Made by a program: the position numbers and the translations under genes. A stretch of DNA of 64,000 nt from Ideonella_A sakaiensis_A. GTDB taxonomy: Bacteria; Pseudomonadota; Gammaproteobacteria; Burkholderiales; Burkholderiaceae_C. The DNA is taken from assembly GCF_048320135.1 (NCBI RefSeq), contig NZ_CP182947.1:1302001-1366000 (forward strand). Direction: 5' to 3'. Positions 7,606 through 16,004 of this stretch are shown piece after piece. Within the stretch, counting starts at the first letter, position 1. Every line of letters begins with the position of its first letter. The notes beneath the pieces were generated by a model. The model was not told the DNA's origin. It saw only the letters and a list, made by a program, of their open reading frames with translations, and made no database searches.

Positions 7606-8607
7606 TCAGGCGGCGGCCCGGTCGGCGCCGACCAGCCGCACCAGGCCGCGCCACTGCTGCGACCAGAATCCGCGCCCGTAGTCGCGGCCGCCGGATTCGG
7701 GCAGCTGGTCACGGATGCCGGTTGGCTCGTAGCGCGGGCCGAAATCGGCAGTCCTGAACAGCACATCCCAGATCGGGAACAGCACCGCAAAATTGTGGCC
7801 GCCGAGGCTGCCGGCACCGTGGGATTCGTGCCCGGCACCAATGCTGTGGTGGAAGCGATGGAAGCGCGGGCTGACGAGCAGCCGCTCGCCGATCAGGCCG
7901 AAGCTGATCCGCGCATTGGCATGCGAGAAGCTCTCGATCAGCTGCGTCAACGCAACCAGCGCGATGAATTGCCCCGGGGCGACGCCGATCAGCCGCGCCA
8001 GCAGCACGAAGGCGGCGTCGCGCAGCAGGTCGTCGAGCAGGTGGTTGCGGTTGTCGCTCCACATCGTCATCTGGCGCTGGCTGTGGTGCAGCGAATGCAG
8101 TGCCCACCACCAGCGCAGGCCATGCTGGCCGCGGTGCAGCCAGTAGTCGACGAAATCGAAAACCACCAGGTAGACGGCAAACGCAAACCAGGCCGTGTCG
8201 GTGACGCCGGGCAGCCACGGCGCCATCGCCGCATCGAGCTGGAAGCCGCTCCAACCGGCAACGCTCAGGCGGCCGAACAACATGTCCCACAGCGGATCGA
8301 TGGAGAAGAACAGTGCCACCCGGAACAGGCCGAGGCGATGGATCAGCGTATAGACGATGTCGATGCGCACTGCATGGCGGTCGGTCACCGGCTCGACCGG
8401 GCGCAGCCGCTGCAGGCTGCCGAAGACGACGACCATCAGCAGCAGTTGCAGCAGCCCGACCAGCAGCCAGCCGGTCGCCTCGAAGCCGTCCTCCAGCAGG
8501 TTGCCCTGGCCGAGGCCGAACAGCACCGGCTGGACCAGCGATTCGAACAACCACTGCTGCGCGGCTGCGAAGCCGTTGGCGAAGCGGTTCAGGATCTCGT
8601 CGACCAA
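7606..8607 (-). CDS. Sterol desaturase / fatty acid hydroxylase family membrane protein
   Basis: Membrane di-iron hydroxylase of the fatty-acid-hydroxylase superfamily, 333 residues. Several hydrophobic segments surround the three histidine clusters that bind the iron pair: HRGQH, HSLHHS and HRFHHS followed by HESHG. The substrate cannot be told; bacterial members act on lipids, carotenoids or hopanoid-like molecules. The frame begins with TTG at 8607, preceded by AAAGGA about 8 nt upstream, and no nearby ATG fits. The gene follows a polysaccharide deacetylase gene by only 16 bp and probably shares its operon. The product should sit in the inner membrane. Confidence 0.88.
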   Translation of the reverse strand: MVDEILNRFANGFAAAQQWLFESLVQPVLFGLGQGNLLEDGFEATGWLLVGLLQLLLMVVVFGSLQRLRPVEPVTDRHAVRIDIVYTLIHRLGLFRVALFFSIDPLWDMLFGRLSVAGWSGFQLDAAMAPWLPGVTDTAWFAFAVYLVVFDFVDYWLHRGQHGLRWWWALHSLHHSQRQMTMWSDNRNHLLDDLLRDAAFVLLARLIGVAPGQFIALVALTQLIESFSHANARISFGLIGERLLVSPRFHRFHHSIGAGHESHGAGSLGGHNFAVLFPIWDVLFRTADFGPRYEPTGIRDQLPESGGRDYGRGFWSQQWRGLVRLVGADRAAA

Positions 8608-8623
8608 CAGAACAATCCTTTGA

Positions 8624-9445
8624 TCAGCGCTTCAGCCAGTCGCTGTAGCGCGGATGGTCGCGCAAGGTGGCAAAGCAGAACCCGCGCTCGCGCAGACCGA
8701 CGATCAGCGGCTCGAGCACGGCCGGCGCCCAGACCTCCTCGCGCGACCAGATGCCGAGGTGGGCCAGCAGGATCTCGCCACTGCGGATATTGCGCAGCGC
8801 GCGGTTCAGCAGCATCTTGTTCGGATACTTGTCGCTCGGCAATTCATCGCCGAGAAAACCCGCGTCGGTCCAGGGCACATGTTCCCAGCCGCAGGATTTC
8901 GCCGCCGCAAGCAAGGCCGACGATGTCTTGCCGCCGGCCGCGCGGAAGATCGGCGCCATCTTCTTGCCGGTCATGTCCTCGAAGCGCGTTGCCGACTGCT
9001 GCAGCGATTCGCAATAGTCGGCCGCTGTCCAGCGCAGCGTCCGGCCGGCCTCGGGGCCGGCGGTCGGCCTGACCTTGAAGCCACCTTTGGTATCGCCGGC
9101 CCATACCGCATGGTCGAAGGTGTGCGATCCGAACAGATGGCCTTCGGCGGCGCGCGCGCGCCACCACGGCGCCCACTGGTCGTCGAGGCTTGCGCCACCG
9201 GTGCGGGTGCGCTCGTTGGCGAGGAAGAAGGTGGCCTTCAGACGGTGCCGTTGCAACACCTCGGCGACCAGCGGCGCAATCTCCATGTGGCCGGTATCGA
9301 AGGTCAGATAGACCGGCTTCTCGCCAGCCGCTCCGGTGCACGATGCGCTGCTTGCGCCGGCGGTCGCGGCCGAGGCCGAGACCCCGACCCAGCAGGCCAG
9401 TGCCGCCAGCAGCCGGCGACCGATTTTCAGTTCAGCGCGGCGCAT
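8624..9445 (-). CDS. Secreted polysaccharide deacetylase (NodB-like)
   Basis: Predicted exported carbohydrate deacetylase of 273 residues with an N-terminal signal peptide (about residues 1-30, ending SASAA). The NodB-like domain starts at TFDTGHMEIAP and has the metal-binding HSHTFDH-type motif (GSHTFDHAVW). Further conserved points are FRAAGG and a C-terminal ILLAHLG. The first motif reads TFDTG where most family members have TFDDG, so the usual second Asp (a metal ligand) is Thr. This fits a divergent subfamily or altered metal binding. The ATG at 9445 was preferred to one 57 bp upstream because the upstream gene ends at 9432, leaving only a 14-bp overlap. Substrate unknown. Confidence 0.85.
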   Translation of the reverse strand: MRRAELKIGRRLLAALACWVGVSASAATAGASSASCTGAAGEKPVYLTFDTGHMEIAPLVAEVLQRHRLKATFFLANERTRTGGASLDDQWAPWWRARAAEGHLFGSHTFDHAVWAGDTKGGFKVRPTAGPEAGRTLRWTAADYCESLQQSATRFEDMTGKKMAPIFRAAGGKTSSALLAAAKSCGWEHVPWTDAGFLGDELPSDKYPNKMLLNRALRNIRSGEILLAHLGIWSREEVWAPAVLEPLIVGLRERGFCFATLRDHPRYSDWLKR

Positions 9446-10664
9446 GATCGAGTGTCCAGACGCCATGCGGCGAGCGGCCGACGCTGACCTGCCGCGTGAC
9501 ACGGCGGGTGGCGGTATCGATGAAGGTCAGCTTGCGTGCCCAGCGCGACGTCACCAGCAGCGTGCGGCCGTCAGCCAGCACGTCCATGCAGTCCGGCCCA
9601 CCGGGGGCCGGGTAGGTGTCGACGACTGCCAGGCTGGTGAAGTCGATCTTGCTGATCGTATTGGCAACGCGGTTGCTGACGTAGACATGTTTCTGGTCGC
9701 CAGCGGCCCTGAAGGCGTGCGCACCGTCGCCGGTCTCGATGCGCTTGACCAGCTTCGGCGACGGCAGGCTGACGTCGTAGACCTCGACAAACCGGTCGCC
9801 GGTCAGTCCGACGAACAGCAACTTGTCGTCCGGCGTCAGAAAGACATCGGCCGGCATCTTGCCGATGCCGATCTTCCAGCGCAGTTTCTGGGTCGCCAGG
9901 TCGATGGCAACCAGTTCGTCACTGTCCTGCATCGTCGCGTAGACGACGCTGCTCTTGCGGTCGATCATCAGATGGCTCGGCGTCTTGCCGGTGGGGATGC
10001 GAGCCGCCAGTTTGAGCGGCGACGGCGCGCCAGCGCCATCCCAATGATAGATATCGACATGGTCGAGCCGGTTTGCCGCGGTGACAAACCATTTCATGTC
10101 CGGCGAAAAACGCAGGTGATAGGGGTCGATGATGCCGGTCACGACGCGCTGCACCGCCGCGGTGACCGGATCGATGAAGGTCAGCGAATCGCCCATCGCA
10201 TTGGCGACGATCAGCGAACGTTCGTCAGGCGTCAGATACAGGTGATGCGGCTCCTTGCCGGTCGGGACGCGCTTGACCTCGGCAAAGCTGGTCGGATCGA
10301 CGACGCTGATGCTGGCGTCGAGAGAATTCAGCACAAAGATCGGCCGGCCGGGCGAACGTGCGGCCGAAGCCGATGCCGAGGCCGCAACCGACGCAGTTGC
10401 CGCTGCCGTGGACGCCGCCGGCGCGGCGCTTGCCCGCGGCAATGGCGCCGAGGCGGCTCGCAGCGGCGCTGGGGCAGAGGCGGCCTTCGAGGCCGGCACT
10501 GCCGTTGGCACTGGCAACGGCGCCGATGCGGGATCCGCCACCGGCGACGCAACCGCCGCCGCACCGAATACGCAGGCCGCGGCGACCAAGGCCAGACGGC
10601 TTGTCGAACGACCAGCCCGGCACTGCAGCAACGGCTGAACAAGCTTTACAAACGACGCGCGCAA
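9432..10664 (-). CDS. Secreted YncE-like beta-propeller repeat protein
   Basis: The 410-residue protein has an N-terminal export signal, a long Ala/Pro/Ser-rich low-complexity stretch (about 45-105), then a beta-propeller of 40-residue blades. The repeats are visible as I-S-V-V-D-P, T-G-K-E-P-H-H-L and Y-L-T-P-D-E-R-S-L motifs (YVTN/YncE family). Such proteins are periplasmic or surface binding scaffolds; the ligand is not evident. The only plausible start is TTG at 10664, because an in-frame TAG lies nine codons upstream and a GAAGG Shine-Dalgarno sits 6-7 nt before the TTG. The end overlaps the deacetylase start by 14 bp, so the two are co-translated. A stem-loop lies immediately upstream of the ribosome-binding site. 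Confidence 0.82.
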   Translation of the reverse strand: MRASFVKLVQPLLQCRAGRSTSRLALVAAACVFGAAAVASPVADPASAPLPVPTAVPASKAASAPAPLRAASAPLPRASAAPAASTAAATASVAASASASAARSPGRPIFVLNSLDASISVVDPTSFAEVKRVPTGKEPHHLYLTPDERSLIVANAMGDSLTFIDPVTAAVQRVVTGIIDPYHLRFSPDMKWFVTAANRLDHVDIYHWDGAGAPSPLKLAARIPTGKTPSHLMIDRKSSVVYATMQDSDELVAIDLATQKLRWKIGIGKMPADVFLTPDDKLLFVGLTGDRFVEVYDVSLPSPKLVKRIETGDGAHAFRAAGDQKHVYVSNRVANTISKIDFTSLAVVDTYPAPGGPDCMDVLADGRTLLVTSRWARKLTFIDTATRRVTRQVSVGRSPHGVWTLDHAPR

Positions 10665-10677
10665 GACGGAACCTTCA

Positions 10678-10707
10678 GGGCAAACCGGCTAGTGTAGGGG
10701 TTTGCCC
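10678..10707 (-). promoter_or_regulatory. Stem-loop abutting the ribosome-binding site of the propeller gene
   Basis: A perfect 9-bp inverted repeat (GGGCAAACC / GGTTTGCCC, 12-nt loop) lies between the stop of the AIM24-family gene and the GAAGG ribosome-binding site of the TTG-started downstream gene. There is no U-tract. It could be a weak terminator, an mRNA-processing site or a translational control element. Confidence 0.4.
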
Positions 10708-10737
10708 GACGCAACCACGATTCCCCTGGCAAATTGA

Positions 10738-11550
10738 TCAGTCATCGTCGCCGCCCAGTACGCCGCCGAGCAGGCCGCCGGCGCCGAATCCGCCGAGCAC
10801 CGAACCCTCGCCCTGCGAGCCGCCACGCTGCGGTGCGGCAGCAAAGATCCGCGAGGCCAGCCGCGAGAACGGCAGGCTTTGCAGCCAGACCTTGCCGGGG
10901 CCGGTGACCTTCGCAAAAAACAGCCCTTCGCCGCCGAACAGCGCAGTCTTGATCTTGCCGACGTACTGGATTTCGAAATTGACATCCGGCGTGAATGCGA
11001 CGATGCAACCGGTGTCGATCATCAGCACTTCGCCAGCGCGCAGCTGGCGCTCCATCACGGTGCCGCCGGCGTGGACGAAGGCGAGGCCATTGCCATCGAG
11101 CCTCTGCATGATGAAACCTTCACCGCCGAAGAAGCCGACCGACAGCTTCTGCTGGAAGAAGATGCCCAGCGATACGCCGCGGGCGGCGCACAGGAAGGCG
11201 TCCTTCTGGCAGATCAGCGTGCCGCCGAGCTGCTCCAGGTCCATCGGCAGGATCTTGCCCGGATAAGGTGCGGCAAACGCCACTTTTGCCTTCTGCGACG
11301 ACTGGTTCGTGTAGACCGTCGTGAACAGCGACTCACCGGTGATCAGCCGCTTGCCGGCGCCGAGCAGTTTGCCGAACAAGCCCTTCTGGTTCGCCGAACC
11401 ATCGCCGAACACCGTGTCCAGCGTGACCCCCGCATCCATGTACATCATGCTGCCGGCTTCGCCGACAGCGGCTTCCTGCGGATCGAGCTCGACTTCGACG
11501 AACTGCATCTCCGAGCCCTTGATCTCGAAGTCGACAACGTCCATGGCCAT
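10738..11550 (-). CDS. AIM24 / TIGR00266 family protein
   Basis: Member of the widespread AIM24 (TIGR00266) family, a beta-sandwich protein of unknown biochemical role. The 270-residue product shows the family features: repeated GGEGF/GGEGLF segments (FFGGEGFIMQ and LFGGEGLFFAK), an early GSMMYMDAGV and a glycine-rich end. The tail is a Gly-rich run finishing in three Asp. No signal peptide or membrane segment is visible. The ATG at 11550 has a GAGGAG ribosome-binding site 8 nt upstream (11559-11564), better than the TTG two codons earlier. It leads a minus-strand group (propeller, deacetylase, hydroxylase) and diverges from the ligase gene. Confidence 0.88.
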   Translation of the reverse strand: MAMDVVDFEIKGSEMQFVEVELDPQEAAVGEAGSMMYMDAGVTLDTVFGDGSANQKGLFGKLLGAGKRLITGESLFTTVYTNQSSQKAKVAFAAPYPGKILPMDLEQLGGTLICQKDAFLCAARGVSLGIFFQQKLSVGFFGGEGFIMQRLDGNGLAFVHAGGTVMERQLRAGEVLMIDTGCIVAFTPDVNFEIQYVGKIKTALFGGEGLFFAKVTGPGKVWLQSLPFSRLASRIFAAAPQRGGSQGEGSVLGGFGAGGLLGGVLGGDDD

Positions 11551-11655
11551 CTGCAAATCTCCTCACTTTTACGCATCTATGGGGGATGGAATGCTAGCCT
11601 GAGCAGGCGCAGATTCGGTGTGATGCATACCAATCCCGCTCCGAATCATCCGCCG

Positions 11656-12504
11656 ATGCGCCTGCTGCCCTGGTTGCTGGCGGCCTGTCTGTGGACCGTC
11701 CCGATGCCGACGGTCGCGCTGCCGGCCACCGATCCGCCGCCGCTGCTGCTCGCGAATGTGTTCGGGCCGCACATCGACGTGGGCCGCTACCTGGTCAGCG
11801 AAAAACTCGATGGCGTGCGCGCGGTCTGGGACGGCCAGACACTTCGTTTTCGCAGCGGCCGCATCGTGCCGGCCCCGCGCTGGTTCCTCGAGCGCTTGCC
11901 GCCGCACGCCCTCGACGGCGAATTGTGGCAGGGCCGCGGCCGCTTCGATGCGCTGTCGGCACTGGTTCGCAGTGGCGTTGCCGACGACGCCGCCTGGGCG
12001 AAGGTCCGTTACATGGTCTTCGAGCAGCCCGGCGGCCGCGGCAGCTTTGCCGACCGGGCGCGGCGGATCGAGCAGATCGTCGGCGAAGCCAACTGGCCCC
12101 AGTTGCAGGGGGTGCCGCAGCAGATGGTGGCCGACCGCGCGGCATTGCAGCGCCTGCTCGACAGCACCGTCGCGGCCGGCGGCGAAGGCCTGATGCTGCA
12201 TCTGGCGGACGCGCCCTACAGCACCGGGCGCGGCGACGTGCTGGTCAAGATGAAACCGCAGTTCGACAGCGAGGCGGTCGTGATCGGGCATCGCCCGGGC
12301 CGCGGCAGGCTGGCCGGCTCGTTTGGCGCACTGCAACTGCAGACGCCCGACGGCCGCAGGTTCTGGCTCGGCAGCGGCTTCAGCGACGAGCAACGGCGCA
12401 ACCCGCCGGCGCTCGGCAGCGTCGTCACCTACCGCTATCGGGATCTGACGGCCACCGGCCTGCCGCGGTTTGCGACTTTTGTCCGCCTGCACGAGACCTT
12501 CTGA
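11656..12504 (+). CDS. ligE: Periplasmic ATP-dependent DNA ligase (LigE type)
   Basis: Minimal ATP-dependent DNA ligase, 282 residues: nucleotidyltransferase domain plus OB domain, without extra DNA-binding domains. Motif I is EKLDGVR, with the adenylated Lys50. DGELW (motif III), EGLMLH (motif IV) and VLVKMKP (motif V) follow in order. The first 24 residues form a clear signal peptide (hydrophobic core, ending VALPA), so export to the periplasm is expected, as known for Lig E enzymes of Neisseria and Haemophilus. An upstream in-frame ATG at 11623 adds 11 residues and would blur the signal peptide; I preferred 11656. The gene stands alone, diverging from the AIM24-family gene. The NAD-dependent LigA would still do chromosomal replication. 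Confidence 0.9.
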   Translation: MRLLPWLLAACLWTVPMPTVALPATDPPPLLLANVFGPHIDVGRYLVSEKLDGVRAVWDGQTLRFRSGRIVPAPRWFLERLPPHALDGELWQGRGRFDALSALVRSGVADDAAWAKVRYMVFEQPGGRGSFADRARRIEQIVGEANWPQLQGVPQQMVADRAALQRLLDSTVAAGGEGLMLHLADAPYSTGRGDVLVKMKPQFDSEAVVIGHRPGRGRLAGSFGALQLQTPDGRRFWLGSGFSDEQRRNPPALGSVVTYRYRDLTATGLPRFATFVRLHETF

Positions 12505-12613
12505 CACCGGTGCAATGCGCCGGGCGCCGCAGCCGCTCCGGTATCATGCCGGGCCACCAAACGACCGGCCTGCGCCCGTCGCCACCTCCCCACGCATTGC
12601 AGAAATCGGTCCC

Positions 12614-13744
12614 ATGAGCAACAAAGTCGCCCTCATCACAGGCGTCACCGGCCAGGACGGCGCCTACCTCAGCGAACTGTTGCTGAGCAAAGGCTATTCG
12701 GTGCACGGCATCAAGCGGCGCTCGTCGCTGTTCAATACCGACCGCATCGACCACCTGTACCAGGATCCGCATGTCAACGACCAGCGCTTCACGCTGCACT
12801 ATGGCGACCTGACCGATTCGACCAACCTGATCCGCATCATCCAGCAGGTGCAGCCGGACGAGATCTACAACCTCGCGGCGATGAGCCACGTCGCTGTCAG
12901 CTTCGAGACGCCGGAGTACACCGCCAATGCCGACGGCATCGGCACGCTGCGCATCCTCGAAGCGATCCGCATCCTCGGCCTCGAGAAGAAGACGCGCTTC
13001 TACCAGGCGAGCACCTCCGAGTTGTACGGCCTGGTGCAGGAGATCCCGCAGAAGGAAACGACGCCGTTCTACCCGCGCAGCCCGTATGCGGTGGCCAAGC
13101 TGTACGGCTACTGGATCACCGTCAACTACCGCGAGGCTTACGGGCTGTATGCCTGCAACGGCGTGTTGTTCAACCACGAGAGCCCGCTGCGCGGCGAAAC
13201 CTTCGTGACCCGCAAGATCACCCGCGCAGTCGCGCGGATCGCGCTCGGCCTGCAGGACTGCCTGTACCTCGGCAACATGAGTGCGCTGCGCGACTGGGGC
13301 CACGCGAAGGACTACGTCGAGATGCAGTGGCTGATGCTGCAGCAGGAGCAGCCGGAAGATTTCGTGATTGCGACCGGCGTGCAATACAGCGTCCGCCAGT
13401 TTGTCGAATTCAGCGCGAAGGAACTCGGCATCTCGCTGGTCTTCAGCGGCGAAGGTGAAGCCGAAGTCGGCACGGTCGAGAAGGTCAGGCCGGTCAACGG
13501 TGAAGTGAAGGCCAAATGCAAGCCGGGCGACGTGATCGTCCGCGTCGATCCGCGTTATTACCGGCCAACCGAGGTCGAGACGCTGCTCGGCGACCCGAGC
13601 AAGGCCAAGCAGAAACTCGGCTGGGAGCCGAAGATCACGCTGCCGGAGCTGGTCAAGGAAATGGTCGAGGCCGATTACACGGCAGCGCGGCGCGACAGCC
13701 TGGTCAAGATGGCGGGGTTCCGGGCTTACGATTTCAATGAGTGA
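12614..13744 (+). CDS. gmd: GDP-mannose 4,6-dehydratase
   Basis: Converts GDP-D-mannose to GDP-4-keto-6-deoxy-D-mannose, the branch point to GDP-fucose, GDP-rhamnose and GDP-perosamine. It is an extended short-chain dehydrogenase of 376 residues, the usual length. The NADP-binding motif is GVTGQDGAYL. A STSELYG segment and the catalytic YxxxK (YAVAKLYG) follow, with NHESPLRGETFVTRKI as a strong Gmd signature. It opens the surface-glycan locus. No reductase (Fcl/Rmd) or aminotransferase (Per) that would finish the sugar lies in this window, so the completing enzyme must be encoded elsewhere. The ribosome-binding site is weak. Confidence 0.97.
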   Translation: MSNKVALITGVTGQDGAYLSELLLSKGYSVHGIKRRSSLFNTDRIDHLYQDPHVNDQRFTLHYGDLTDSTNLIRIIQQVQPDEIYNLAAMSHVAVSFETPEYTANADGIGTLRILEAIRILGLEKKTRFYQASTSELYGLVQEIPQKETTPFYPRSPYAVAKLYGYWITVNYREAYGLYACNGVLFNHESPLRGETFVTRKITRAVARIALGLQDCLYLGNMSALRDWGHAKDYVEMQWLMLQQEQPEDFVIATGVQYSVRQFVEFSAKELGISLVFSGEGEAEVGTVEKVRPVNGEVKAKCKPGDVIVRVDPRYYRPTEVETLLGDPSKAKQKLGWEPKITLPELVKEMVEADYTAARRDSLVKMAGFRAYDFNE

Positions 13745-13856
13745 CGGCGCTGCAGCGGTCTGAACGCCAAACGTCGCCCAGCGGCAACTGCCTATTGGAC
13801 ACCGGGCCGCGAATGTCGCGGCCGCAATGGCTGGCCGTCTCGTGCAGGTGCAGCTG

Positions 13857-14591
13857 ATGACCAATCGTTACCGAAAGCAATGGGAGGCTCTGGCCGCCGA
13901 CGACCCGTTCTGGGCGGTGCTGACGGACCCGCGGATGAAGGGCGGCAAATGGGACAGCGCGGCTTTTTTCCAGACCGGGACCGACGAGATCGGCCAGTTG
14001 GTACGGGACGTGTCTGAGCTCGGAATCGAGGTCACGCCAGGGATCGCCCTTGACTACGGCTGCGGTGTCGGCCGGCTGAGTCGCGCGCTGTCGAAAGCCT
14101 TCGCACAGGTGATCGCAGTCGACATCTCGGAAACCATGCTTGCGCGGGCGCGCATCGAACATGCGAGCTTCACCAACATCCGCTTTATCCGCGGAAACGG
14201 CAACGACCTTCATTCGGTTGGCGATGCAAGTATTGATTTCGTCTACAGCAACATTGTCCTGCAGCATGCGCCGCAGGCCACGCAGCGGGCGTTGATTGCA
14301 GAGTTCTGCCGCGTCCTGCGGCCAGGTGGCGCGCTCGTCTTCCAGACGCCGTCGCATCCTCACCTGAACAGCCTGAACGGCATCGTCCATCGGCTGGCCG
14401 GCAACCGCGTGCTGAACCTCGCACGTCGGCTCAAATACGGAAGGGCCGGCGTCATGGAGATGCACACATTCAGACGTGGACGCGTCGTCGAACTGCTCCG
14501 CCGTACCGGCATGCAACTCATCTCGGTGCAACGCGATGATGCCGCCGGTGGTGTTTTTGCCAGCTACCGCTATTTTGCGGTCAAGCCCTGA
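13857..14591 (+). CDS. SAM-dependent methyltransferase (class I)
   Basis: Class I methyltransferase of 244 residues in the glycan locus. The SAM-binding motif I is ALDYGCGVGRLSRAL. Further typical points are an acidic residue at the end of strand 2 (IAVDISETML), IDFVYSNIVLQHA at motif II, and the LRPGGALVFQTP post-motif. The N-terminus (YRKQWEALAADDPFWAVL) resembles sugar- or lipid-modifying methyltransferases in polysaccharide clusters. An ATG 30 bp upstream (13827) is also possible. There is no signal peptide, so it is cytosolic. The likely substrate is a nucleotide-activated or lipid-linked sugar, but this is inferred from context only. Confidence 0.85.
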   Translation: MTNRYRKQWEALAADDPFWAVLTDPRMKGGKWDSAAFFQTGTDEIGQLVRDVSELGIEVTPGIALDYGCGVGRLSRALSKAFAQVIAVDISETMLARARIEHASFTNIRFIRGNGNDLHSVGDASIDFVYSNIVLQHAPQATQRALIAEFCRVLRPGGALVFQTPSHPHLNSLNGIVHRLAGNRVLNLARRLKYGRAGVMEMHTFRRGRVVELLRRTGMQLISVQRDDAAGGVFASYRYFAVKP

Positions 14592-14640
14592 GTCCAGGCG
14601 TGGCTCAGGACCACCTTCTCAAACCTGCAGCGCGCTGCCG

Positions 14641-15978
14641 ATGAAATTGCCATCGGCCGTGTTGCTGCTGCGCTCGCACGCCGCCCGTGCCAGCTGGGCC
14701 GTCTCCGACGCGTTGATCGGCCCAGCCATTCTGCTGCTGCTGTCACCGTTTCTTCTGCACCAGCTCGGCGCAGCCGGCTTCGGCCTGTGGGCGCTGGCAA
14801 CCGCAATCAGCGGCTTCGGCAGCGTTGCGTCACTCGGCGTCGGGCTTGCGACGACCAAATACGTCGCCGAGGATCTCGGAGCAGGCAACCGGGCTGCAGC
14901 GCTGTCGGTGACCCGTACCGCATCGACGGTGGCGCTTGCGGGCGGTCTCGTTTTCATCGTCGTGCTCGGACTGGCCGCACCGGCGCTGGCCAGGCTCGCT
15001 TTTTCGCGAATGGGCGACCCTGCGTTGGTCAGCGCGGCGTTGACGCTTGGTGTTGCGCTGCTGGTCGTCCAGGAACTGGACGCCGTTTACGCCGGTGCGC
15101 TTCGTGGCGCGCAACGTTTTGATGCAATCGGCAAGATCGAACTGTCGATGCGGCCGCTTTGGGCCACTGCCGTCGCATTGACGGCATGGCAAAGCCAGGA
15201 CACGGTGTACGCGTTGGCCGCGGGCCTTTGCGTCAATCTGCTGAAGGCGGTTCTGAAGGCCACCTGGGCATCGAGCGTACTGCGCGGATTCTGCGCAAAG
15301 ACGACGTTTGATCGGGGCCAGTTCAGCCGCATCTTTCATTTCGGCAAGTGGGCGTGGGTCAACGGCCTGGGAATCGTCCTGTTTTCGGTCGCCGACCGCA
15401 TCCTGGTCGGCGCACTGCTGGGCGCGGCCGACCTCGCCCGTTATTCTCTGTGTCTGCAGCTGACGCAGTTTGTCCACGTCGTGATCGCCGCCGCCTGGCA
15501 ACCGGTGATTCCGATCGTCAGCGGAGCCCGGATCGACGCCGACCGGCTGCGGCAATTCAAGCGCCTGTCACTGCTCGGCGGGGCGGCCTGCCTGCTGCCG
15601 CCGCTGCTTGTCGCAATCGCTTCGCCGGCAATCCTGTCGGTTTGGGTCAGCCCGCAGTTCGCCAGCGAAAACCACATGCTGGTGCTCGGGCTGTTCGCAT
15701 CGGCCGCGCTGCTCTCGTTCGGTGTGCCGACCCATCACATCCTCGTTGGCCTCGGCGAAATGCGCCTGATTGGCATCATCGCCATTGTTGGCGGCATCCT
15801 GAATCTGTCGACGGCGCTGGTATTCTCCGCGATCGGCGTCGGCGCCTTTGCAATCGGCAGGATGGTATTTGCCTTGCTGACGACGCTGTATTTCGCACGC
15901 CTGTGGCAGTTTGCCCGATCGCGGACACGGACCGCCGCGGCGGCTTCTGATCCGACAGCTCCGACCGCCGGGGCATAA
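14641..15978 (+). CDS. Oligosaccharide flippase (Wzx-like, MATE/PST superfamily)
   Basis: Integral membrane protein of 445 residues with about twelve hydrophobic segments, typical of the polysaccharide-transporter family that flips undecaprenyl-diphosphate-linked repeat units to the periplasmic face. The first helix pair begins at SDALIGPAILLLLSPFLL, and the G-A-A-G-F-G-L-W-A loop after it is typical of the family. The start is the ATG at 14641, 49 bp after the preceding methyltransferase. With the Wzy-like polymerase at 17.6 kb it indicates a Wzx/Wzy-dependent pathway rather than ABC export; no Wzm/Wzt pair is present. Confidence 0.88.
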   Translation: MKLPSAVLLLRSHAARASWAVSDALIGPAILLLLSPFLLHQLGAAGFGLWALATAISGFGSVASLGVGLATTKYVAEDLGAGNRAAALSVTRTASTVALAGGLVFIVVLGLAAPALARLAFSRMGDPALVSAALTLGVALLVVQELDAVYAGALRGAQRFDAIGKIELSMRPLWATAVALTAWQSQDTVYALAAGLCVNLLKAVLKATWASSVLRGFCAKTTFDRGQFSRIFHFGKWAWVNGLGIVLFSVADRILVGALLGAADLARYSLCLQLTQFVHVVIAAAWQPVIPIVSGARIDADRLRQFKRLSLLGGAACLLPPLLVAIASPAILSVWVSPQFASENHMLVLGLFASAALLSFGVPTHHILVGLGEMRLIGIIAIVGGILNLSTALVFSAIGVGAFAIGRMVFALLTTLYFARLWQFARSRTRTAAAASDPTAPTAGA

Positions 15979-16004
15979 AGAAACTGCAATCCATTCACTG
16001 TTCC

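Noticed and set aside
10879..11655. N-terminal extension of the ligase open frame back to 10879
   Set aside because: It runs opposite the AIM24-family gene; a signal peptide starts at 11656.
12425..13864. A 479-residue minus-strand frame opposite gmd
   Set aside because: gmd has complete dehydratase motifs on the plus strand; the antisense frame shows no homology.
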